DNA of 64,000 nt from Rhodanobacter sp. 7MK24 (GTDB lineage Bacteria; Pseudomonadota; Gammaproteobacteria; Xanthomonadales; Rhodanobacteraceae). The stretch covers positions 497,183 to 561,182 of the forward strand of contig NZ_JACYXL010000001.1 in NCBI RefSeq assembly GCF_014842995.1. Direction: 5' to 3'. Of this stretch, positions 47,838 through 56,533 are shown piece by piece. The translations under genes were made by a program, and so were the position numbers. Below the pieces are notes generated by a model, which did no database searches, had not been told where the DNA came from, and saw nothing but the letters and a program-made list of their open reading frames with translations. Every line of letters begins with the position of its first letter. Position 1 is the first letter of the stretch.

Positions 47838-49357
47838 CCGGAAGCGTCGACGTACGCGTCGTCGGCAGAAGTGCCGCTGCATTGCGACCGTCGCAGGCAC
47901 TGCTGTGGATCGTTGCCTTGGGTCTTCTTCTCGGCTTCGCCTTCCAGGGCTCGCGCGGATTGTGGGGGCCGGACGAAGGGCGCTACGTGGATGCCGCACT
48001 GCAAATGCTGGACTCGGGCAATTACATGGTGCCGTCCTACAGTCCGGCCGAACTCAACTTTTCCAAGCCGCCGCTGACGTATTGGGTCATCGCCGAATCC
48101 ATGCAGTTGTTCGGGCGAAACACCTGGGCGGCCCGACTGCCTTATGCGCTGGCCTACCTCGCCACGCTGCTCGTCCTGTTCGCGATGGGGCGCAAGGTTT
48201 GTCCGTACAAGCCGTGGTTGCCTCCGCTGGTATACGCCACCTCCATCTTCACCTTCCTGACGTCGAACATCATCAGCACGGATGTGTTGCTGACCTTTGC
48301 CGAGGGCCTCGCCGCTCTCGGATACATGATGTTTGCGTGGCCCGGTTCCGCGTCAGAGTCGCGGCATGGCCGCTGGTTGATGTGGCTTGGGTTTGGCCTC
48401 GCGTTTCTCACCAAGGGGCCGCCTGGCCTGCTCCCATTGCTGGCGGTCATTGCCTTCACCGTGCTGTGTGAGGGCTGGCGCGCCGTGGGCCGCCTGTTTG
48501 CGCCCGCCGGCCTGTTGGTGTTCCTGGTGGTCGGTTTCACCTGGTATGCCCTGGCGATTTCCCGATATCCGTGGCTGTTCCATTACTTCATCCATGACGA
48601 GGTTTATGGACGGATCTTCACGCATATGTACGTGCGGCACTCGGGAGCCTTCGGCTGGATCCTGGTTTACGCCCCCGTGCTGATATTCGGCAGTTTGCCG
48701 TGGTGGGGCGGTGCAGCGGGTGCGGTCAGGGCAGCGGCAAGCCCCTCGTCGTGGAGGATGTGGCGGGCGACGCATTCGATCCACCTGTTCCTGCTCTTGT
48801 GGGTCGCCATTCCCTTCGTGATTTTTTGCCTGGCGAAATCCCGGCTTCCGTTGTACCTGCTTCCGCTGTTCCTGCCGTTGGCCTTGCTCGTGGCGTCGCG
48901 CATGGCGCCGACGTTCGATCTTGCGCTCCGCCGCAACGCGCTTCTGCTGGCCGCGTGGCTGGTGGTTCTGCTGGTGATCAAGGCCTTGCCCGCCCATGGC
49001 TACGGCGCGGACATCGACGATGGCGTTGGCTCGCGGGAAGTGGCGGCGACCACCGCCGGCATCGGTTACCGCGCACTCGTGTTCGTGGAGAGAGCCACCG
49101 ACGGCTATGCCATCGAAGAGCAGACGCCATGGGGCATGCGCTTGTACCTCGACAAGCCCGTCTACGGCGTTCGTTGGATGGATGCGGACGCAGCCATGCA
49201 GATATGCGGCGCCATCAAGGCGCAGGGCCAGTCGTTGCTGCTGGTCGATCACACCATCCCCCGGCGGGATCTCGACGATGCATTGGGTCGCTGCCGCGCG
49301 TCGATCACGCCGGTCGGCGCGTGGCGCAAGGACCTGTTGTTCGTCGCGGGCATCTGA
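47834..49357 (+). CDS. GT39 (ArnT/PMT-type) membrane glycosyltransferase
   Basis: A 507-residue protein with about ten hydrophobic helices and a C-terminal periplasmic domain. The catalytic first-loop motif DEGRY is intact at D47-Y51, and an EKPP-like motif is present as NFSKPPLTYW (about 75-84). It likely transfers a sugar or amino sugar from a polyprenyl phosphate donor to lipid A, core sugar or another periplasmic acceptor. It follows the LAB_N pair directly and precedes the asparagine-synthase gene by about 40 bases. Confidence 0.88.
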   Translation: MTGSVDVRVVGRSAAALRPSQALLWIVALGLLLGFAFQGSRGLWGPDEGRYVDAALQMLDSGNYMVPSYSPAELNFSKPPLTYWVIAESMQLFGRNTWAARLPYALAYLATLLVLFAMGRKVCPYKPWLPPLVYATSIFTFLTSNIISTDVLLTFAEGLAALGYMMFAWPGSASESRHGRWLMWLGFGLAFLTKGPPGLLPLLAVIAFTVLCEGWRAVGRLFAPAGLLVFLVVGFTWYALAISRYPWLFHYFIHDEVYGRIFTHMYVRHSGAFGWILVYAPVLIFGSLPWWGGAAGAVRAAASPSSWRMWRATHSIHLFLLLWVAIPFVIFCLAKSRLPLYLLPLFLPLALLVASRMAPTFDLALRRNALLLAAWLVVLLVIKALPAHGYGADIDDGVGSREVAATTAGIGYRALVFVERATDGYAIEEQTPWGMRLYLDKPVYGVRWMDADAAMQICGAIKAQGQSLLLVDHTIPRRDLDDALGRCRASITPVGAWRKDLLFVAGI

Positions 49358-49399
49358 CGCGCCCGGCCTTCACCCGCAATCCACCAGGAACTGGCGAAC

Positions 49400-51310
49400 A
49401 TGTGCGGCATTGGCGGCGTCTTGATGAATCACCACGATGGCTCCCATGAGGCGATCCTGCGCCAGGTGCAGGCCATGCTCTCGGCGATGCGGCATCGCGG
49501 TCCCGACGGGCAAGCCGAATACGTCGACGAAAGCGTCGGCCTGGGTGCCAACCGGTTGGCGATACGCGGTGTCGATCAGGTGCAACCCCCGCTGTTCGTC
49601 CACGAGTCCGGCGTGGTCGTGGCTTGCAACGGCGAGATCGACAACCACCGCGCCCTACGTACCTCGCTCGCCGCGCAAGGACACGTGATCGGTTCGAGCA
49701 GCGACATCGCCGTCATCGCACCGCTCTACCTCGAGAAAGACCTTGGTTTTCTCGAACACCTCGATGGCGTGTTCGCGATGGCGTTGTGGGATCCCCGGAA
49801 AGGGCGCCTCATCCTTGCCAGGGACCGCACCGGGGAAAGGCACCTGTACTACGCCGTGTCCGCGCAAGGCATTTGTTTTGCATCGGAGTTCGCTGCATTG
49901 CAGGTCGCTGTACCGGCGCATGCGGCGATGGACCGGCAAGCGCTGGGACACTACCTGCGGTCGGGTTATTGCCCGTCACCGAGGACACTGCTTTCCCAGC
50001 AGTTCAAGGTTTGTCCCGGCGAGATGATCGTGCGGGAAAGAAACAGGACGCGCTACACGCGCTACTGGGCGCCTCCCATCGGCAGGAGACAGACTTCTCC
50101 GCCCAGCGCATCCGCATTTGACGCCATCTTCCGCAATGCGGTCGAGCGACAGACCGATGTCGACGTGGATTACGGCGTGCTGCTCAGCGGTGGACTGGAT
50201 TCGTCGCTCATCACGGCCGTGACGCGCAGGGTGCGGCCGGCGCACCGGCTCAGGGCTTACTGCGTCCGCTTCGAGGAAAGCTCCTTCGACGAAGGAAGCG
50301 GCGCGCAAGTTGTCGCCCGCATGCACGGCTGTCCGCTGACTACGGTTACGCTCGGCGCAGCCGAGGTGCCGCAGATGCTCAGGCATCTCGTCCGCACGAC
50401 GGGGGAGCCATTGGCCGATCCGGCATGGTTGCCGCTGTTTTCGGTAACCGGGCACGCATCCCGCGATGTCAAGATGCTGCTTGCCGGTGAAGGCGCGGAC
50501 GAATTGTTCGGCGGGTATCCGACGTATCTTGGTGCGTTGTGGTCGTCGCAATACGGCAGGCTGCCGGCAACCCTTCGCAGGGTGGTCCGGCGCGTTGTCG
50601 ATGGGCTTCCCGTAAGCGACAAGAAAGTCGCCTTGTCCTTCCTGCTCAAGAAGTTCGTCGACGGACAAGCACACGATGGCCTGACACGACATCTGCTCTG
50701 GAACGCGAATCTGTCGCCGGAGTGGATCCGGCGGCTGGGCATGGACTGCCCGATGGATCAGGCCGAGCACCATGGGCTGCCTCTGCTCGACCTGGTTCAA
50801 AGCTACGATTTCGAGCATTCACTGCCTGATGCCCTGATGGCTAAGGCCGACCGCGGCGGGATGTGTCATGGCCTGGAGATCCGGGCGCCGTTTCTCGACC
50901 GGGCGGTGATCGAATACGCGAGCACGTTGCCGATAAACGCCAGGATCAAGCGGCTTCGCACCAAGGTTTTCCTGAAGAACTATGCGCGTCGCTATCTGCC
51001 GCCGGAAATCATCGAGCGCCGAAAGCGCGGCCTTTCTGTGCCGCTTGGCCAATGGTTGCGCGGACCTCTTCACGGCTGGGCAACGGGAAGGTTGCTGAGC
51101 GAGGCTCTCTGCAACGTTGGCATCCGGACGGACGCGGCCCTGGCGCTGATGGAGGAACACATGCAGCGAAGGGGAGATCATGCGCGCGGCCTATGGAACC
51201 TCATCGTGCTTTCCGAATGGCTGGAATGGGCCAAGGAAGCTCAGGGAGAAGTCACTCCAGTGCACGAACTGCCGACACAGGCGGCACCCTTGTGCGCGTC
51301 TTCGTTCTGA
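49400..51310 (+). CDS. asparagine synthase (glutamine-hydrolysing) family amidotransferase
   Basis: A 636-residue two-domain enzyme. The N-terminal glutaminase domain has the nucleophile Cys2 (MCGIGGVL) and RHRGPDG; the C-terminal synthetase domain has the PPi-binding SGGLDSS (263-269) and a GEGADELFGGY motif. Both active sites appear intact, so it can release ammonia from glutamine and amidate a carboxylate. In exopolysaccharide and glycan operons such proteins often amidate uronic acids or peptides rather than aspartate. It is the last gene of the sigma54-linked operon. Confidence 0.9.
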   Translation: MCGIGGVLMNHHDGSHEAILRQVQAMLSAMRHRGPDGQAEYVDESVGLGANRLAIRGVDQVQPPLFVHESGVVVACNGEIDNHRALRTSLAAQGHVIGSSSDIAVIAPLYLEKDLGFLEHLDGVFAMALWDPRKGRLILARDRTGERHLYYAVSAQGICFASEFAALQVAVPAHAAMDRQALGHYLRSGYCPSPRTLLSQQFKVCPGEMIVRERNRTRYTRYWAPPIGRRQTSPPSASAFDAIFRNAVERQTDVDVDYGVLLSGGLDSSLITAVTRRVRPAHRLRAYCVRFEESSFDEGSGAQVVARMHGCPLTTVTLGAAEVPQMLRHLVRTTGEPLADPAWLPLFSVTGHASRDVKMLLAGEGADELFGGYPTYLGALWSSQYGRLPATLRRVVRRVVDGLPVSDKKVALSFLLKKFVDGQAHDGLTRHLLWNANLSPEWIRRLGMDCPMDQAEHHGLPLLDLVQSYDFEHSLPDALMAKADRGGMCHGLEIRAPFLDRAVIEYASTLPINARIKRLRTKVFLKNYARRYLPPEIIERRKRGLSVPLGQWLRGPLHGWATGRLLSEALCNVGIRTDAALALMEEHMQRRGDHARGLWNLIVLSEWLEWAKEAQGEVTPVHELPTQAAPLCASSF

Positions 51311-51400
51311 CAACAGAAACCTGACTCTTCCGGCGTCGCCGGCGTTGTCCGATACGTCGCCCGGGTGCTTATTGTGATCCGGAAATCGATGGGTTTCGTG

Positions 51401-51432
51401 CCCGTCATCCCGGTGCAAGCGTGAATCCAGCG
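51401..51432. repeat. degenerate REP-like element
   Basis: CCCGTCATCCCGGTGCAAGC followed by GTGAATCCAGCG is a diverged copy of the REP-like motif seen at 9101-9128. It lies in the 186-base gap between the glycan operon and arsR, which converge. Confidence 0.4.
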
Positions 51433-51496
51433 CCTTCTATAGCGGACATTTTGAAAAAGCCCTTAGGTCACTCTCGGCTTTCCGCAATGGCGTTCT

Positions 51497-51856
51497 TCAG
51501 GCTGGCTTGACGTCCCGCTTGCGCGCGCTTGTTACCTGGGCCGCACTCTTGGACGGCGCGCAGGTCTTGCCGGTGGCGCAGCAGCAGTTTTCGGTGAGAT
51601 AGCCGATCAAATCGTCCATGGTTGCCATCGAGGCCGCGTAGTAGATGAAACGGCCTTCCTGCCGGCTGGTGATCAGGCCGGCATGCACCAGTTCCTTCAG
51701 GTGAAAGGAAAGCGTGGTGTTTGCAACGCTCAGACGCTCGGCAATCGCGCTCACGACCAGGCCATCCGGCGCATGCTCGACCAGCAGGCGATAGATGGCC
51801 AGGCGGGATTCCTGGGCCAAGGCGGAAAGAACCGTGATGGCTTGCTTGGTCTGCAT
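51497..51856 (-). CDS. arsR: ArsR-type arsenite-responsive repressor
   Basis: A 119-residue winged-helix repressor. The DNA-recognition helix is in LSVANTTLSFHLKELVHAGLI. The C-terminal cysteines C91, C92, C93 and C99 in ENCCCATGKTC fit the pattern CC-x5-C, as in AfArsR-type sensors, which bind As(III) with a C-terminal triad rather than the E. coli helix-4 triad. It is the last gene of the minus-strand ars operon, with two copies of the arsC start nearby. It probably represses the arsC-arsH divergent promoter region. Confidence 0.9.
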   Translation of the reverse strand: MQTKQAITVLSALAQESRLAIYRLLVEHAPDGLVVSAIAERLSVANTTLSFHLKELVHAGLITSRQEGRFIYYAASMATMDDLIGYLTENCCCATGKTCAPSKSAAQVTSARKRDVKPA

Positions 51857-51915
51857 GGTGGTGCGGGTGTTCCTCTGGGGCTTGGCCAGTGTACGGGGAC
51901 ACGCTGTCGGCTGAC

Positions 51916-52041
51916 TCAGGCGGCCTGCGAACGGGCTTCGGAATCCAGCCCTTCACCGCGATGGTTCGTGATGGCCTCGGCGAGGATGCTGCGGGCGGAG
52001 TTCCCGGTGCACACGAACAGGACGCTGTAATGACCTTGCAT
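51916..52041 (-). pseudogene. truncated second copy of arsC
   Basis: A 41-codon frame starting MQGHYSVLFVCTGNSARSIL with the phosphatase-loop CTGNSARS motif, then stopping after about 30 residues of homology. It parallels the N-terminus of the full ArsC at 53139-53648 (VLFICTGNSARSILSEATLN), and the two share runs of identical bases. The redox cysteines and most of the fold are lost, so it cannot reduce arsenate. It lies between acr3 and arsR. Confidence 0.75.
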
Positions 52042-52053
52042 GGCGCTCTCCGG

Positions 52054-53142
52054 TCAGACAGTCTGGGCTTCGTACCAGCGCCTGCTGGTGGTGACGATGC
52101 GGACCACGGACAGCATCACGGGTACCTCGATCAGCACGCCCACTACGGTGGCGAGTGCCGCGCCCGAGTGCACGCCGAACAGGCCCACCGCCGTGGCGAC
52201 TGCCAGCTCGAAGAAGTTGCTGGCGCCGATCAGGGCCGACGGTGCCGCAACGCAGTGCGGGACGCGGAACGCGCGATTGAGGACGTAGGCCAGCGCCGAA
52301 TTGCCGTAGACCTGGATCAGGATTGGCACGGCCAGCATGGCGATCACCAGCGGCTGGGCGAGGATCTGCTGCCCCTGGAAGCCGAACAGCAGCACCAGGG
52401 TCAGTAGCAACGCGCCAAGCGAGATCGGTCCCAGCCGAGCCAGCAGGCGCTGGAGTGCGTTCGGACCACCGTGAGCCAATACGACACGACGCAGCACGGC
52501 GCTGATCAGCACCGGCACGACGATGTAGAGCACCACCGAGAGGATCAGGGTGTTCCACGGCACGGTGATCGCCGAGATGCCGAGCAACAGCCCGACGATG
52601 GGCGCGAAGGCCACCACCATGATCGCGTCGTTCAAGGCCACCTGGCTCAACGTGAAGTTGGGCTCGCCGTTGCACAGGTTGCTCCACACGAAGACCATCG
52701 CCGTGCAGGGTGCGGCCGCCAGCAGGATCAGGCCCGCGACGTAGGAGTCCAGCTGGTCGGTCGGCAGCCACGGCGCAAACACGTGGCGGATGAAGATCCA
52801 GCCCAATAGCGCCATCGAGAAAGGCTTCACGGCCCAGTTGATGAAGAGCGTGACGGCGATGCCTTTCCACTGGCGGCGCACGCCACTCAGCGCGCCGAAG
52901 TCGATCTTCAGCAACATGGGGATGATCATCAGCCAGATCAGCACGGCGACAGGCAGGTTGACCTGCGCCAGCTGCATGCCGCCCAGTCGCGCAAACGTAT
53001 CGGGCAGCAGGTGTCCAAGCAGGGTGCCTGCGACGATGCACAGAAGTACCCAGACGGTGAGGTGGCGCTCGAAGAAGCCAATGGAGTTTTTCGCATGAGC
53101 GGCGGCCGAGGCTTCGCCTGCAGGCTGGGATGTCGCGCTCAT
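52054..53142 (-). CDS. acr3: Acr3-family arsenite efflux transporter
   Basis: A 362-residue membrane protein with about ten helices, starting with FFERHLTVWVLLCIVAGTLLG. The conserved Cys in LILLAAAPCTAMVFVWS and the FINWAVKPFSMALLGW segment are Acr3 hallmarks. It exports arsenite driven by the proton gradient. The ATG at 53142 overlaps the stop of arsC by four bases (ATGA), so the two are co-translated. The long open frame upstream of this start is in the arsC region and not part of the gene. Confidence 0.93.
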   Translation of the reverse strand: MSATSQPAGEASAAAHAKNSIGFFERHLTVWVLLCIVAGTLLGHLLPDTFARLGGMQLAQVNLPVAVLIWLMIIPMLLKIDFGALSGVRRQWKGIAVTLFINWAVKPFSMALLGWIFIRHVFAPWLPTDQLDSYVAGLILLAAAPCTAMVFVWSNLCNGEPNFTLSQVALNDAIMVVAFAPIVGLLLGISAITVPWNTLILSVVLYIVVPVLISAVLRRVVLAHGGPNALQRLLARLGPISLGALLLTLVLLFGFQGQQILAQPLVIAMLAVPILIQVYGNSALAYVLNRAFRVPHCVAAPSALIGASNFFELAVATAVGLFGVHSGAALATVVGVLIEVPVMLSVVRIVTTSRRWYEAQTV

Positions 53143-53648
53143 GCGGCGTCCTCGCCTTCGTCGGTGATGCTGCCGATATGATCCAGCGCCTGCTTCAGGG
53201 CCGCGCGATCCATCGTCTCCACCGGCAGGTCGACCAGGGCTGCGATCCGGTAGAGGATGAGCGTGTGTGCGCGGCGGAACGCTTCGAGCAGGGCGTCGTG
53301 GCCGTGCGCAGCCGCCGGATCGGGCAGGCCCCAGTGACTTTTGACGAAATCGCCGAAGAGCACCGGGCAGGCCTCGTTGGCCGCGTTGTCGCACACGGTG
53401 ATGACGATATCGAGCGGCGGCGCTCCTTCTTCCGTAAAGCGATCCCACGACTTGCTGCTCAGGCCGGCGGTCGAAATGCCCGCGGCCTGGAGTTCATCCA
53501 ATGCGTAGGGATTGACCCGCCCCGTGGGCTGGCTGCCGGCGCTGAACGCCTCGAAGCGGCCCTCGCCCAGGTGATTGAGCGTGGCTTCGGACAGGATGCT
53601 GCGGGCGGAGTTGCCCGTGCAGATGAACAGAACGCGGCAGGGGTTCAT
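53139..53648 (-). CDS. arsC: arsenate reductase, low-molecular-weight phosphatase type
   Basis: A 169-residue thioredoxin-dependent arsenate reductase. The nucleophile C10 lies in the P-loop FICTGNSARS, and the partner cysteines C86 and C94 are in VITVCDNAANEACPV, matching the three-cysteine mechanism of the pI258 type. A C-terminal extension (about 40 residues) carries an Arg-rich helix. It reduces arsenate to arsenite for export by Acr3. It is the first gene of the minus-strand operon and diverges from arsH. Confidence 0.92.
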   Translation of the reverse strand: MNPCRVLFICTGNSARSILSEATLNHLGEGRFEAFSAGSQPTGRVNPYALDELQAAGISTAGLSSKSWDRFTEEGAPPLDIVITVCDNAANEACPVLFGDFVKSHWGLPDPAAAHGHDALLEAFRRAHTLILYRIAALVDLPVETMDRAALKQALDHIGSITDEGEDAA

Positions 53649-53743
53649 GACGGCTCTCGTGCAAGTACATGGATCGCAGGGCAAGGAGAAATGCCTGCGC
53701 TGCAGGCGTTCATCACCTTCGTGCGGGCGCATTGATTCGACAT

Positions 53744-53759
53744 TTCTATATTCATAGAA
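53744..53759. promoter_or_regulatory. palindrome in the arsC-arsH intergenic region
   Basis: A perfect inverted repeat TTCTAT-ATTC-ATAGAA lies in the 141-base gap between divergent arsC and arsH. Its AT-rich symmetry and position fit an ArsR operator controlling both. Confidence 0.5.
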
Positions 53760-53789
53760 TCGTTTCTTCAATGCAATGCCGGATCTGCC

Positions 53790-54578
53790 ATGACCGACGA
53801 ACTCCCGCACATCGATTCCGCGCTGCTGGACACCCCCGACCTCGCGAAACTGGCACTGCCGACGGGCGCCGATCATCCGCCGCGCATCCTCATCCTGTAC
53901 GGCTCGCTGCGACCGCAATCGTTCAGCCGGAAGCTTGCCCTGGAAGCGGAGCGTATCCTCCGCCGTTTTGGCGCCGAGACCCGCGTGTTCGATCCGCACG
54001 AGCTGCCGATCCTGGACAGCGTGCCAGGCAGCCATCCCAAGGTGCAGGAGCTGCGTGCCCTGTCGCTGTGGTCCGAGGGTCAGGTCTGGGTCAGCCCCGA
54101 GCGGCACGGCAACCTCACCGGCGTGTTCAAGAACCAGATCGACTGGCTGCCACTCGAAGACGGCAGCGTGCGCCCGACGCAGGGACGCACGTTGGCGGTC
54201 ATGCAGGTCTGCGGCGGCTCGCAGTCGTTCAACGTGGTGAACGCGTTGCGCGTGCTGGGCCGTTGGATGCGCATGGTGACGATTCCGAACCAGTCATCGG
54301 TCGCCAAGGCATGGCAAGAATTCGATGAGGACGGCCGCATGAAACCCTCGCCGTTCTACGACCGCGTGGTCGACGTGATGGAGGAGCTGTTCAAGTTCAC
54401 CTTGCTGGTGCGCGATCGCAGCGACTATCTGGTAAGCCGCTACAGCGAGCGCAAGGGAGCCGCCCATGCCCGCGCACTCTCGATCGCGGCGGCGGTCGCC
54501 GAGGTTACTGCGGCAGCCGCTCCCATCGAGGAGGTGAGCCTGCTTCGCCGTGCCTGTTGCGCCGGTGGAGCGTGTTGA
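53790..54578 (+). CDS. arsH: organoarsenical/arsenite resistance NADPH-dependent flavin reductase
   Basis: A 262-residue NADPH-dependent FMN reductase family protein. The flavin-binding [20 protein letters not shown] motif is near residue 33, and [20 protein letters not shown] is characteristic of ArsH. The C-terminus ends in the cysteine-rich RACCAGGAC. Known ArsH oxidise trivalent methylarsenicals and can relieve oxidative stress. It is transcribed divergently from arsC. Confidence 0.93.
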   Translation: MTDELPHIDSALLDTPDLAKLALPTGADHPPRILILYGSLRPQSFSRKLALEAERILRRFGAETRVFDPHELPILDSVPGSHPKVQELRALSLWSEGQVWVSPERHGNLTGVFKNQIDWLPLEDGSVRPTQGRTLAVMQVCGGSQSFNVVNALRVLGRWMRMVTIPNQSSVAKAWQEFDEDGRMKPSPFYDRVVDVMEELFKFTLLVRDRSDYLVSRYSERKGAAHARALSIAAAVAEVTAAAAPIEEVSLLRRACCAGGAC

Positions 54579-54863
54579 TCCCGACGATGTGCGGAGTTCA
54601 GGTCAGTCCGATCGATGTTCATGCGCTGACCGGGTAAATCAACTTCAAGCTACCGGTTCCATCGCTTGTCCCGGGCTCTTTGCTTGATCCATCTGTTCCG
54701 GTCGGGTCGCATCGCGTCCCCATGATGCTCATCGCTGTGTACGCCACGATGGAGCGCGACCTTTTTCCGCCAGCATGAAGCTGTGCCAGGTGTGGTTTTA
54801 TGCTGGCCAGGTGCACGGCGCACGGCGGCATCCGTGCCGACGCTCATGCATGGAGTGCGCTGC

Positions 54864-55787
54864 TCAGTGCTTGTCTGCAGCAATGAATCGCACGATCACC
54901 CGTTGCCCGATCCGCAATTGCTGCTCGGGCTGGTCGAAGGCAAGCACGCATTCCACCGTGCGCGCGTTGGCGCGGGTCTGCGGGTCGTTTTCCAGCGTGG
55001 ACGGCCCATAGACCTGACCAATGCGCAACACGTGGGCGTTCCAGTGGCCGCTCTCGGTGTCGTCGTTGTCCGACACCTCGGCGGCCATGCCCGGATGCAC
55101 GACGCCCACGAAGCTTTCGTTGAGTTCGGCGCGCACGATGCGCGGCTTGTCGGGCAACAGGGTGAACAGCGCGTCGGAGGGCGACACGCTGGCGCCGGGC
55201 TGGGCGGTGACGTGCACCACGGTCGCATCGAAGGGCGCGCGAAGGCTGCGTTGGGCCAATTCGTATTTCATCTCGGCGAGTTTCTGCGCGGCCATGTCCG
55301 CAGCGGCCTGGTCGGCGTCCTGTTCGGCGTCGAGCTGGTTGCTGGCTTCGCGCGCGTCGTCCGCGCTCTGGCCATCGCCGGCGCCGGCAGTGGCGGCGGC
55401 ACCGAGGCGTTGCGCACGCAGCTTGGCGGCGGCCTGCTTGACGGCCAGCAGCTTGAGCTGGGCCTGGGCCTGTTCGAGTTGCGCCTGTGCGGAATCCACC
55501 GCGAGCTGGGCAGGACGGGTATCCAGTGCAGCCAGCAACTGGCCTTGCTTCACGACGTCTCCCTCGTGCACGGCCACGTTGGCCAGCACGCCTTCGCGCG
55601 GCATGCTGAGCGTGAGCAGGCCGCCCTCGATATCCACGCGGCCGCGCGCCACCGCGGCGTACTGGCTGGCGGTGTTGTTCGCGGGCGGCTCTGCGCTCTT
55701 CGAGCAGGCGGCGAGCGCGAGCGTGGCGGCCAGCGCGCATCCGGCGAGGCGCAAGGGCGACGGCAGGCGAAGGGCGGTTGGCGTCAT
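54864..55787 (-). CDS. HlyD/MacA-type periplasmic adaptor lipoprotein
   Basis: A 307-residue efflux adaptor. A lipobox LALAAC (lipidated C28) ends the signal peptide. A biotinyl-lipoyl-like domain, an alpha-helical coiled-coil hairpin (about 95-180; AQAQLEQAQAQLKLLAVKQA) and a beta-barrel domain follow. It links the ABC permease/ATPase pair to the outer-membrane channel in the same operon. It is the last gene of the unit and overlaps the ATPase gene (ATGA). Confidence 0.9.
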   Translation of the reverse strand: MTPTALRLPSPLRLAGCALAATLALAACSKSAEPPANNTASQYAAVARGRVDIEGGLLTLSMPREGVLANVAVHEGDVVKQGQLLAALDTRPAQLAVDSAQAQLEQAQAQLKLLAVKQAAAKLRAQRLGAAATAGAGDGQSADDAREASNQLDAEQDADQAAADMAAQKLAEMKYELAQRSLRAPFDATVVHVTAQPGASVSPSDALFTLLPDKPRIVRAELNESFVGVVHPGMAAEVSDNDDTESGHWNAHVLRIGQVYGPSTLENDPQTRANARTVECVLAFDQPEQQLRIGQRVIVRFIAADKH

Positions 55788-56533
55788 GGCGGGTTTTCCT
55801 TGAGGGCGACCGCATCGCGGCGGCTGTCGCTGAGGATGCGGCCATCCTCCATCGCCAGCACGCGGTCGGCGTGCGCGACCAGGCGCGGGTCGTGGCTAAC
55901 GCACAGCACGGTGGTGCCATGGATGCGGGCGATGGTGTGCAGGATGTCGATGATGGTCTGGCCGTTTGCGGCGTCCAGTGCGCTGGTGGGTTCGTCGGCG
56001 AACAGCAGCTCCGGCTCCTTGGCCAGCGCGCGCGCGATCGCCACGCGCTGCTTTTCGCCGCCGGAAAGTTCGGAAGGTCGCAGCTTGATTCGATGGGTCA
56101 ATCCCACTTCCTCCAGCGAGCGGAGTGCCCGTTCGCGAGCCTCACGCTTCGAAAGACCCATGTGGTTGAGCGGCAGCTCCACCTGCTCTTGCGCGGTGAG
56201 CGCGGGGAACAGGTTGAAGCCCTGGAACACGAAGCCGGTGTGCTGCAGGCGGAAATGCTCCAGCGCGCGCAGGTCGAGCTGGCCCAGTTCGCTGCCCAGG
56301 GCATGCACGCGGCCGCTGTCCACCTTCTGCAGGCCGCTGAGGATGGCCAGCAAAGTGCTCTTGCCGCAACCGGACGGGCCGGAGATCAGGGTGAGTTCGC
56401 CCGGATCGATGCTGAGCGACAAGCCGTTCAGCACCTGCGTGTGCAGCTTGCCGGACACGAAGGCCTTGCACACGCTGTCGGCTTGCAGCACCGGGGCGCC
56501 TGGCGTGGCGTTGACCTGGATCATGGCATTCAT
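55784..56533 (-). CDS. ABC transporter ATP-binding protein, MacB/LolD type
   Basis: A 249-residue ATPase. Walker A is GPSGCGKST, the signature motif is LSGGEKQRVAIARAL, and Walker B is LLFADEPTSALD. It lacks fused membrane segments and energises the adjacent FtsX-like permease. It overlaps the permease stop by four bases and the adaptor start by four bases. The downstream neighbours imply export across both membranes. Confidence 0.92.
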   Translation of the reverse strand: MNAMIQVNATPGAPVLQADSVCKAFVSGKLHTQVLNGLSLSIDPGELTLISGPSGCGKSTLLAILSGLQKVDSGRVHALGSELGQLDLRALEHFRLQHTGFVFQGFNLFPALTAQEQVELPLNHMGLSKREARERALRSLEEVGLTHRIKLRPSELSGGEKQRVAIARALAKEPELLFADEPTSALDAANGQTIIDILHTIARIHGTTVLCVSHDPRLVAHADRVLAMEDGRILSDSRRDAVALKENPP

